Part shown: piece after piece, positions 10,663-20,090 of the stretch | How the letters are laid out: the number at the start of each line of letters is the position of its first letter | Position numbering within the stretch: the stretch's first letter is position 1 | Source: Lepisosteus oculatus | Taxonomy: Eukaryota > Chordata > Actinopteri > Semionotiformes > Lepisosteidae | Assembly (NCBI RefSeq): GCF_040954835.1 | Contig: NC_090718.1 | Location: forward strand, 16,122,532 to 16,186,531 | Direction of reading: 5' to 3' | DNA length: 64,000 nt | Program-made: the position numbers and the translations under genes | Notes under the pieces: generated by a model | Database searches by the model: none | What the model was told of the DNA's origin: nothing | The model's input: only the letters and a program-made list of their open reading frames with translations

Positions 10663-11300
10663 CTGCACTTTCGAGAAATGTCCACTGGGCGGCGACAGAG
10701 ATACACGAGTCTATGGCGGCGAGTCCAATAGCGCCTCCGTACAGATCCTCGTTGTGCAGAGATTGAAAATCAATACAGATGATAACTGTGACGTTTGTGA
10801 CAGCAACTCTGAAAGATAACGTAAAGAAGGAAACTAATATTGACATTACTTTTAAAGAAGTTAAATAATACTACATTTTAAACCTATTGAAAGTAATATG
10901 AAAATATCGTTTGTATTTAAAAAAATATGATACTTCATAATAATTAACGAAATGCTGTGAGAGGAGACCCATGTTTGAACACTTGAAAACGGATGTAAAT
11001 GCGTCTGTACAGACAATTTGAAACATGTACGGACCTCATCTGCTTTTGTTTACTATTAAACAAGATTACTTGTTTAATCTTTTTACATAACATGTACATG
11101 TATTATCGTATGTACCCCTGACTATACTCTGTGTTATATGTATTCTTGTTTTTATGGCATGTATTGTTGTTATAATTAAAAATAAAAAGACGCGAATCGA
11201 TTACGTCAAAAGGAAGTCGCCACAGGGCTTGTGGGAAATGTAGTCTTTATAGTGCTCTGGACTGCGCTCCGCACGTGTTCCGCAGATTTGATTGAGCATC
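10663..11300 (+). promoter_or_regulatory. Duplicated modules D-E-B, copy 2, with promoter-like sites
   Basis: It matches 1830-2350. The CRE position has one change (TTACGTCA at 11,201-11,208). The ACTACA-type site is GGGAAATGTAGT at 11,233-11,244, the best match of the three copies to the ZNF143-type motif. The E-box core CACGTG is present near 11,273. Confidence 0.5.
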
Positions 11301-11599
11301 AGAATTAATTATACAATGTCAGTGTATTTACCGTGTCGCGGATTTCTATGTCTGTCTTACAAGACGGACTCGGCAGGAGCTGTTCCTTGCTCTCCGGAGT
11401 GAAGCTGCTCTGGGAAGAGACGAGCAAATCTTCAGACTCTTTGTAAATGAGACATCATGACAGCTGTGCCGACCTGCTCTTTATTGACCTGTTGAACCTG
11501 TTTGTGTAAAGAGCAGGAGTCTTGTGTACCCCTGATTGTGTTATGTGTACTCTAGTGTGTTTGCAGCGCTCGTCCTGCCTGGTTTATCAACTCGACACA

Positions 11600-11970
11600 G
11601 AAACAAAACCCACTGCCGTCGTGTTTGTGGGTTTCTGAGCTCTCTTGTCTTGTTTGCAAACTTTTCTCCGGTGTTTATTTTACTTTGTTAAATAAAACGG
11701 GGTTGCCGGGGCAACGGAGCTGCAGTAGTTGTTGCCGGAGCGGGTCTGACCTCCAGCAGGTCAACAGGCGGCTTTTTTAATCTAATCTGCGAGAAAAACA
11801 GAAACTTAAGAAACTTTAGTCTAAAAAGCGCTGGCTGGAGTATTTTGTGGAAGAAACGGTGACTCGCAGGCTGTGGGACAGGACTATCAGGGACACATCA
11901 GCGCTGGACACCAGCCTCACACCGCTGGGCTCACTGGGCATGATCTGCAGGTGGAGGTGAAAAGGTGAGA
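11600..11970 (+). promoter_or_regulatory. X-box/exon-1-like block, copy 3, with a perfect X-box
   Basis: GTTGCCGGGGCAAC at 11,702-11,715 is a perfect palindromic RFX X-box with a 2-bp spacer. The other copies (2588 and 3135) have one damaged arm. The donor-like site reads AAACGGTGACTCGC near 11,855, so GTGAGT is degraded to GTGACT here. Confidence 0.5.
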
Positions 11971-12018
11971 GACGGCGGCGCAGTGGGTGGCAGCGCTGGG
12001 AGCCTGGATTTAGTTCCT

Positions 12019-13990
12019 GTGGTGTTGTCTGTGTGGAGTCTGCATACTCTGCCCCTGTTCTCATGGGTCTGGTGTCCTGGGGTGCTGTCTGTGTGGAGTC
12101 TGCATGCTCTGCCCCTGTTCTCATGGGTTCAGTTTCCTGGGGTGCTGTCTGTGTGGAGTTTGCATAATCTGCCTGTATTCTCAAGGTTCCTGTTCATGGG
12201 GTGCTGTCTGTGTGGAGTCTGCATGCTCTGCCTGTGTTCTCATGGGTCCTGTTCATGGGGTGCTGTCTGTGTGGAGTCTGCATGCTCTGCCCCTGTTCTC
12301 ATGGGTCTGGTTTCCTGGGGTGCTGTCTGTGTGGAGTCTGCATGCTCTGCCTCGTTGTCATGGGTCTGGTTTCCTGGGGTGCTGTCTGTGTGGAGTCTGC
12401 ATGCTCTTCCCCTGTTCTCATGGGTTCAGTTTCCTGGGATACTGTCTGTGTGGAGTCTGCATGCTCTGCCCCTGTAATCATGGGTCTGGTGTCCTGGGGT
12501 GCTGTCTATGTGGAGTCTGCATGCTCTGCCCCTGTAATCATGGGTCTGGTTTCCTGGGGTGCTGTCTGTGTGGAGTCTGCATGCTCTGCCCCTGTTCTCA
12601 TGGGTCCTGTTCCTGGGGTGCTGTCTGTGTGGAGTCTGCATGCTCTGCCCCGTTGTCATGGGTCTGGTTTCCTGGGGTGCTGTCTGTGTGGAGTCTGCCT
12701 GCTCTGCCCCTGTTCTCATGGGTTCAGTTTCCTGGGGTGCTGTCTGTGTGGAGTCTGCATGCTCTGCCCCATGTTCTCATTTGTCTGGTTTTCTGGGGTG
12801 GAGTCTGCATGCTCTGCCCCTGTTCTCATGGGTCTGATGTCCCGGGGTACTGTCTGTGTGGAGTCTGCATGCTCTCCCCCTGTTCTCATTTGTCTGGTTT
12901 CCTGGGGTGCTGTCTGTGTGGAGTCTGCATGCTCTGCCCCAGTTCTCATGGGTCTGGTGTCCCGGGGTGCTGTCTGTGTGGAGTCTGCATGCTCTGCCCC
13001 TGTTCTCATGGGTCTGGTGTCCCGGGGTGCTGTCTGTGTGGAGTCTGCATGCTCTGCCCCTGTTCTCATTGGTCTGGTTTTCTGGGGTGCTGTCTGTGTG
13101 GCGTCTGCATGCTTTGCCCCGTAATCATGGGTCTGGTGTCCTGGGGTGCTGTCTGTTTGGAGTCTGCATGCTATTCCCTTGTTCTCATGGGTTCAGTTTC
13201 CTGGGGTACTGTCTGTGTGGAGTCTGCATGCTCTGCCCCTGTAATCATGGGTCAGGTGTCCTGGGGTGCTGTCTGTGTGGAGTCTGCATGCTCTGCCCCT
13301 GTAATCATGGGTCTGGTGTCCTGGGGTTCTGTCTGTGTGGAGTCTGCATGCTCTGCCCCTGTTCTCATGGGTCTGGTTTCCTGGGGTGCTGTGTGTGTGG
13401 AGTCTGTATGCTCTGCCCCTGTTCTCATGGGTCTGGTTTCCTGGGGTGCTGTCTGTGTAGAGTCTGCATGCTCTGCCCCTGTTCTCATGGGTCCTGTTCC
13501 TGGGGTGCTGTCTGTGTGGAGTCTGCATGCTCTGCCCCTTGTTCTCATGGGTCTGGTTCCCTGGGGTGGAGTCTGCATGCTCTGTCCCTGTTCTCATTGG
13601 TCTGGTTTCCTGGGGTGCTGTCTGTGTGGAGTCTGCATGCTCTGCCCCTGTTATCATGGGTCTGGTGTCCTGGGGTGCTGTCTGTGTGGAGTCTGCATGC
13701 TCTGCCCCTGTTCGCATGGGACTGGTGTGCTGGGGTGCTGTCTGTGTGGAGTCTGCATGCTCTGCCTGTGTTCTCATGGGTCTGGTTCCTGGGGTGCTGT
13801 CTGTGTGGAGTCTGCATGCTCTGCCCCTTTTCTCATGGGTCTGGTGTCCTGGGGTGCTGTCTGTGTGGAGTCTGCATGCTCTGCCCCTTTTCTCATGGGT
13901 CTGGTTTCCTGGGGTGCTGTCTGTATGGAGTCTGCATACTCTGCCCCTGTTCTCATGGGTCTTGTTCCTGGGGTGCTGTCTGTTTGGAGT
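12019..13990. repeat. 60-bp minisatellite, about 33 units, grown from a SINE-like segment
   Basis: Units of about 60 bp carry GTGCTGTCTGTGTGGAGTCT, then GCATGCTCTGCCCC, TGTTCTCATGGG and a TCTGGTTTCCTGGG-type end. Variants carry GTAATCATGGG in place of TTCTCATGGG, TCAGTTTCCTGGG, or a deletion giving CTGGGGTGGAGTCTGC (near 12,795 and 13,562). The array starts directly after the SINE-like GGTGGCAGCGCTGGGAGCC line at 11,985. As 60 is a multiple of three and the unit lacks stops, reading frames stay open on both strands (up to 629 codons at 12,104-13,993). These frames have no domain, repeat the same 20 residues, and are not called as genes. Confidence 0.95.
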
Positions 13991-14009
13991 TGATTAAAAC
14001 AGTGACCTC

Positions 14010-14360
14010 CTTCCTCTACAGATTTTTTTTTATTCTGGTGGGATCATCTGCAGACTTGATTCCTTTCACAGCAGTAGATACACAGTTGTTAGCATAGGAG
14101 GAGTAAAGAAGAGGTGACAGCAGTGCTGGGGACCCTGGTATCTCTTCCACTGAGGACCCTCTGGCACAACCAGAGGTGTGAAATTGCCTCCATTCTTTGT
14201 AAAATTAAAGGTTTCTCTGGACTGCAGTCCCCTCCCGCTTCGCTTTGGATATGCTGTGCTGTTCTCTACAACAGAAGACCCTTTGTTTGGAAGGAATGGG
14301 AAGCTAAAAGCAGAGTCACAATCTCTGATGCATCTAATCAAAACAGTAAGTTCTTTAAAA
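14010..14360 (+). repeat. Duplicated module C, copy 2
   Basis: It matches 10,180-10,440 through the lines GATTCCTTTCACAGCAGTAG, GAGGTGACAGCAGTGCTGGG and GGCACAACCAGAGGTGTGAA. It also contains TTTCTCTGGACTGCAGTCCC shared with 6.85 kb. Confidence 0.7.
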
Positions 14361-15107
14361 CAACTAAAAAAAAACTGTCATAAAGTAAAAACGAATTTGC
14401 AAGTCAAGATGCACCACTTAAACCCCCAGGAAAACAAAATCCCCACCTGATTGTATCCCAGTTGAGGAGAAAGCCAGGGCTGCAATGCCAACCAGTCCGT
14501 CACTCCAGGTGTCCCGACACACGAGTAAAAACCTTTCCTGTTCATCACCTGTCAGGTTTCAAGTCAGAAGGATGGGCGTCTCCAGGCCGGTCTCTGCAGC
14601 TGAGGCTCTGAGGAGCTCCTGACAGACATTAGTGGAGCTTCGCTTTCAACACCACTGTGGTCAGTAAAGGTTTAATATTCTTAAACACTGAGAGCTGGAG
14701 TTTCTCTGAATGTTATTTGATCACAGCAGCCATGTTTCATTCACACCAGAACTCACAACACACACTAACAGTGCAAGTTAACGTGACCGTAAAAATACGC
14801 ATTGTATTACATAATATATTTGTAAAGCAGCCTGAAGGTGCTGATTTCACAGGCATCTGTCTAATGTGCTGTAGAGTGGGCCTGCTGGACGATGGATGGA
14901 CAAGTCGCCCCTTCCTGCAGATGCCGTACTTTGACACCAGAGGAGTGAAAACATTTGTAGAAAAGTCATTTTCAGATGCGTTGTGTTTTCTTTAGAGAGG
15001 GAGTCTTCATTATCCCCGAGGTGGATGTGTTTCACGGCAGCAGGCAATATATAGAAAAGCACACAAACTAACAACACACAGGCACATGCCCAAGAGTCAT
15101 CTGTTGA
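14361..15107. other. No gene supported
   Basis: Spacer between duplicated module C and the 66/69-bp minisatellite. A 112-codon plus frame at 14,657-14,995 overlaps antisense frames and has no recognised domain. Confidence 0.35.
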
Positions 15108-16125
15108 GATCACACACTGTATTATTATTATTGAGAGACAGACTCACTGTTCCTCAGGCTGGGACAGTAGATCACACACTGGATTATTATTATTGAGAGA
15201 CAGGCTCACTGTCTGTTCCTCAGGCTGGGACAGGAGATCACACACTGTATTATTATTATTGAGAGACAGGCTCACTGTCTGTTCCTCAGGCTGGGACAGG
15301 AGATCACACACTGTATTATTATTATTATTGAGAGACAGGCTCACTGTCTGTTCCTCAGGCTGGGACAGGAGATCACACACTGTATTATTATTATTGAGAG
15401 ACAGGCTCACTGTCTGTTCCTCAGGCTGGGACAGGAGATCACACACTGTATTATTATTATTATTGAGAGACAGGCTCACTGTCTGTTCCTCAGGCTGGGA
15501 CAGGAGATCACACACTGTATTATTATTATTATTGAGAGACAGGCTCACTGTCTGTTCCTCAGGCTGGGACAGGAGATCACACACTGTATTATTATTATTG
15601 AGAGACAGGCTCACTGTCTGTTCCTCAGGCTGGGACAGGAGATCACACACTGTATTATTATTATTATTGAGAGACAGGCTCACTGTCTGTTCCTCAGGCT
15701 GGGACAGGAGATCACGCACTGTATTATTATTATTGAGAGACAGGCTCACTGTCTGTTCCTCAGGCTGGGACAGGAGATCACACACTGTATTATTATTATT
15801 ATTGAGAGACAGGCTCACTGTCTGTTCCTCAGGCTGAGACAGGAGATCACACACTGTATTATTATTATTGAGAGACAGGCTCACTGTTCCTCAGGCTGGG
15901 ACAGGAGATCACATATTGGATTATTATTATTATTGAGAGACAGGCTCACTGTTCCTCAGGCTGGGGACAGGAGATCACACACTGTATTATTATTATTGAG
16001 AGACAGGCTCACTGTCTGTTCCTCAGGCTGGGGACAGGAGATCACACACTGTATTATTATTATTATTGAGAGACAGGCTCACTGTTCCTCAGGCTGGGAC
16101 AGGAGATCACACACTGTATTATTTC
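15108..16125. repeat. 66/69-bp minisatellite, 15 units, with an internal TTA microsatellite
   Basis: Units contain GAGAGACAGGCTCACTGTCT, GTTCCTCAGGCTGGGACAGG, AGATCACACACTGTA and a run of TTA. GAGAGACAG starts at 15133, 15195, 15261, 15330, 15396, 15465, 15534, 15600, 15669, 15735, 15804, 15870, 15935, 15998 and 16068. Spacing in the middle is 66 or 69, set by four or five TTA, and largely alternates, so the array behaves as a 135-bp dimer. Edge units differ (62, 63, 65, 70). Both lengths are multiples of three, so long frames stay open on both strands; they are not called as genes. The array abuts the 3' end of a LINE at 16.1 kb. Confidence 0.95.
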
Positions 16126-17010
16126 TCTCCCAGCAGGACTCGACATTGTTCTGATTCTGACAGGTTTGCGATATGATCTGTTTTATTGGTGAATAATGTT
16201 CGTCTTGTTCCAGAATATTTCTCACCGTGCGGCAGAAAGTGTATCTCTCTTTCCTTTTTTTCTTTCGGCAATGGGAGCACAGCCTGTCCTCTCTGGACAT
16301 TCGGGTCTTTGTCAGCCAGTTGCTCTGGCCTGATTGTGTCTCTGAACCTGTACTTGACAGGGTCTGTATCTCTTTGCTGTTTCTTAGCCTGGTCAAATAT
16401 CCAGCTAGTGTTTATTGTGTGGATCGTCTGTTTAGGATTCTGTAGCATTCCAGTTTGGAGGATGTTTTTACTCTTTTGGATGGAGTATCTACAGGCTGTT
16501 TGTCCCATTTAGTGTAATCTTGCTCACTGAGGGGATCCCACACTTCACTGCAGTATAGGGTAAAGGGTTCGATTGCACTTTTGAATATTCAGAGCCAATT
16601 GTATTTGGGGGACTGATGTTGTAGAGCCTCTTTTTACTGCCATGGAAAGCCCTGTGTGCCTTCTCCTTCAGTGACTTCACTGCCAGGAAAACTCCCAGAT
16701 GAACTGATTGTCTGTTAGAAGTATGTGTTTCAAAGTGTTGTTGTTCACTGTGAAGTTGTAACTGTTTTCCTGAGATCTGGATCTGTTCTGGGAACCAATG
16801 ACTCTGGTCTCACGCAGAAGGGCTATCAGTGTCCAGGTCTGACAGTCCTGCTCCAGCAGTGCCAGGCTCTGCTGTTCTGGGTCCAGATGGGCTGGCAGTG
16901 CCCAGGTGTGACAGTCCTGCTCCAGCAGTGCCAGGCTGTTCTGGGTCCAGATGGGCTGGCAGTGCCCAGGTGGAGGGCCGGTTATCAGCAACCCAACTGA
17001 CAAGATTAAG
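16110..17010 (-). pseudogene. LINE 3' region (post-RT), copy 2
   Basis: Minus-strand translation gives KEKAHRAFHGSKKRLYNI (16,640-16,680), related to the 7.5-kb copy. It continues to a C-terminal part with KKEREIHFLPHGEKYSG and SESEQCRVLLGEK (16,120-16,260), the usual end of this LINE type, although the Cys residues of the zinc-knuckle-like motif are mostly lost. Frameshifts break it into at least three pieces. At 16,826-16,975 a 69-bp unit (CAGTGCCCAGGTGTGACAGT...) is present about 2.2 times inside coding sequence, against 1.2 times at 7.81 kb. The 66/69-bp minisatellite begins just after the LINE 3' end. Confidence 0.8.
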
Positions 17011-17219
17011 AGCAGCACCAAAATTAGACAGTGTGGTTGCCAGTAAATATGGTTGCAATACTATGATTTAATTATCTACTTTATAATTTAATTCATCTTT
17101 AGTGTCCTGAAGCTAATTTGTTGTTTTCATCAAAACCTTAAACATAAAACATACATGACAATAATAAAATACAACAATGGTACATTACCATTATGCATAA
17201 TATCATAAGATTAAAATTA

Positions 17220-17710
17220 AATCAGACAATTAGCTTGTAAAAAGTTCATAACAGTAATTGGATTCCTGCAAGCAATATTTTAATTGTTCAACATCTGAAA
17301 GCTTTTAGGTATAAAAGAAGGATCTTCTAATATTTGTTGTGTGAGATTAAGATGTCGCTCTGTTGTATATTTTGAGAATATTGCAAATACCACCAGACAA
17401 TGTAACATTTTCTCATAATTCATCCATCATGAAACTTAAAATAGTTTTTAAATCCACAGTGCACAGGCTTCATTTTCCATAATTCATCACATCTTCCCGT
17501 AAAGAAAAGCGCGATATAAGTGAAAGCAATTATTATGAATTCAATAGAAGCAGTAGGAGAAGTGCCCCCTCTGTTGGCCGATCCGTGGAATTAAACTGGA
17601 AAAATACATTTTGATTCTTACAGAAATAGTGCAATGGCGCCACCTTGTGGCCATTAAGCAAAATTTCACCTTCAAAACTTTTTAAATTGAAAATACCGTT
17701 AACAGAATGT
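17220..17710 (+). repeat. Segmental-duplication module A, copy 2
   Basis: It matches 8570-9110 through the lines GACAATTAGCTTGTAAAAAG, GAAAGCTTTTAGGTATAAAA, GTGGAATTAAACTGGAAAA and CAATGGCGCCACCTTGTGG. The right limit of the duplication appears near 17,710, where similarity stops. Confidence 0.75.
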
Positions 17711-18530
17711 AAGTTTAATAGTTTTTAGTTCTTAAATTTTATTTATTAATAGTTCATTTTAAAAAATATGTAAGCATTATCGAACACAATACAAACAAGA
17801 GTACAGATAACATTTCAAGACAAAAGCATCACAGGGGTACATATTATAAAATAAATACAAATTATAAAAAGGTGAAACAAATTGAAGTCTGCACCGCTTT
17901 CATATTTTTACAATTTGAAACAGTCTGCAGATTCTCCTTTACATCCATATTAAAATGCTCAAACATAGGATTTTTCCCAGACTATTTCATTTTGTGTACA
18001 TGATAATGTGCCATTCTAATAAAGTTACAAACGATATTTTTGTATCGTTTTCGATGGGGCTGAGATTGAACATGCCATCTATTTCTTCAAAGCAAATATA
18101 AATATTGGTCTATTTTTTAATATAATTTGCAACTTAGTCCAGAAAGGTTTAACCATGGGACATAACCAAAATAAATATAGAAAAGTTACTAATGTCACAA
18201 TAAAACACATTTATCACTTATCTCAATTTTAAATCGCTGGACAACAAGGGTCTCAACTGGGTAAGTATGATTAATTATTTTGTATGAAACCTCCTTAACC
18301 TTATTAGTTATACAATATTTATTCGGCAGCATCCACATTTGCTTTTCCAATCAACCCATTTTACAAATGAGGAATTCCAATATACTGTAACAGCAAGGAT
18401 ATTGTCATCTTGCAACAGAGATCTTAATTTATTACATCCACAAATATTCATATAATTGTTTAGTCTCCAAGTAACGCTCCTAGATTTTTTTCAAGACTAA
18501 CTATGAGCTGGACTTTAGTTTGTAAAAATA
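17711..18530. other. AT-rich spacer, no gene seen
   Basis: No frames of note, and no recognised RNA or transposon end. The sequence is probably old decayed repeat. Confidence 0.35.
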
Positions 18531-18539
18531 CTCTTCACC

Positions 18540-19110
18540 TAATTGTTAGAATTGAGGAGAAGCTTACGGGGATCTTTAAAACTTATAAACATGTAGCCCG
18601 TTAACTATGTTGAATTACAAAGTGTCTATTTCTGCTCATCATAAGCGTCTGCAATTTAATTTTCAGCAGAGTGTATTTGATGAAAAATGTAATCAAACAA
18701 AAACTGATTTGCAGCTCACAGTGCAGCTCTTAAAACACTCTTCACACTTTAAAAGAGTCAGAATCGAGGAGAAGCTCACAGGTGTACTTAAAACTTATAC
18801 ACATGTAGCCTGTCAACTATATTGAATTAACAGGATCTCTGGAACATCAGCATGTCATGCGATTGAGTTTATCTGGGAGAAGGATCTGGCTGAACAGCGG
18901 AATAGGGTCTGGAAAGATGTACTGTACACAGTGTCTATTTCTGTACATCATCAACTTAAGCAATTTAATTTTCTGCACAGAGTGCATTTGATGTGTGGGA
19001 AACAGTCTAATGCAGCCATCTGTAACAGACTTGTGCTTGTGTTGGAAAGAGGAGAGCTGTCTGTTTTTCATGTAGGATTTGGAAATGCTCCCGGTTAGTG
19101 CAATATCGGT
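18540..19110 (+). pseudogene. L1/Tx1-like LINE C-terminal fragment with an internal tandem duplication
   Basis: At 18,860-19,080 the translation reads IWEKDLAEQRNRVWKDV followed by HHQLKQFNFLHRVHLMC, the pattern in the C-terminal part of L1/Tx1 ORF2 (W-E-D...W...I/V, then FxFxHRxYxTP-like). A diverged copy of the second part sits at 18,605-18,690. The line containing GAGGAGAAGCT...CATGTAGCC occurs at 18,553 and 18,775, giving a tandem duplication of about 222 bp. Stops and shifts make it inactive. Confidence 0.55.
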
Positions 19111-19409
19111 TTATGGTATTAAAAACTTTCAAGTTTAAATGCAGTGGTCACCTCTTAGGATCCCAAGAGCTTTTGATCTCTTTAACTAGTTTCCAGGAAG
19201 TTCAAGAAAAGATAATTACCTGAATTTGTGCAAAAAGTGGAAAAATATAAGGAAGAAGGAATATGGGATAAATTAAACTTTAACATCCACTTAGTGATTC
19301 ATTGTCTCATGTGGCTGGTATAAGAGACGCACTGAAATTGATTGCAAAAAGGATTTGTAAGTTGGTGATGAAACAGTACCAATTATTTTTCAAGTACATA
19401 CATTTCTGA

Positions 19410-20090
19410 ATTATGTGTAGTAAGATGCTACATATGTTCTATCAGTCGGTGGTAGCGAGTGCCATTTTCTACGCAGTGGTGTGCTGGGGCTCTGGGATTA
19501 GAGCAGTGGATTCTAAAAGGCTGAACAAGCTCATCAGAAGAGCAAGCTCTGTCATTGGGTCTGACCTGGACCCCTTGGAGGTAGTGGCTGAGAGGAGAAT
19601 GATGTCCAAAATGGAGGCCATCATGGACAACTTCTCCCATCCCCTCTATGACAGGCTTGCAGAAATGAAGAGCACGTTCAGCAATAGACTGATTCATCCA
19701 CGGTGCAACAGGGAGAGCTACAGGAGGTCGTTCTTGCCTTCTGCCATAAGACTGTACAACACATCTACCTTGCGTCTGGGCAGAGGCAACATTGACAGTG
19801 ATCTGTTCTCTTTCTTTTTCCCCGTTTACAACGGTTTTTTGTGCAATATATGCCAGGGACCTGTGCATTACATCTATATTTATATTCAGATGTGTGATAC
19901 GATTTTTCTGTGTTCTGTTCTAGTTTGTTCTTTCTGTGTCCGGACTGTGAGTAACTCTTGTATTGTATGTATTGTACTATTATTATGTAATTCGTTACAC
20001 TGTGGCTGTGTTGTCTGTGTTAAGCTGCTGTTGCACTGCAATTTCCCTCACGGGATCAATAAAGTATCTATCTATCTAAAGCCATCTGAG
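19410..20090 (+). pseudogene. L2/CR1-like LINE 3' end
   Basis: The first 130 codons of the frame starting at 19,413 match the C-terminal end of L2/CR1-type LINE ORF2: LHMFYQSVVASAIFYAVVCW, then LNKLIRRASSVIGSDLDPL and SFLPSAIRLYN. The rest of the frame is 3'UTR read-through. The element ends TTGCACTGCAATTTCCCTCA, then AATAAAG and a TATCTATCTATC microsatellite (20,061-20,078), the usual tail. The 5' part is absent, as in typical 5'-truncated insertions. The 3'UTR closely matches 39,830-40,045. Confidence 0.85.

Noticed and set aside
12104..13993. 629-codon Cys-rich repeat protein
   Set aside because: It is a translation of a 60-bp noncoding minisatellite; other frames and the opposite strand are also open, and no start context, splice structure or domain supports it.
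15144..15884. 246-codon minus-strand repeat protein, and its 214-codon plus-strand partner
   Set aside because: Both strands of a 66/69-bp minisatellite are open because unit lengths are multiples of three; changes do not favour synonymous sites.
15108..16125. CRISPR-like array
   Set aside because: Units are joined head to tail with no unique spacers, the setting is a vertebrate genome and there are no cas genes.
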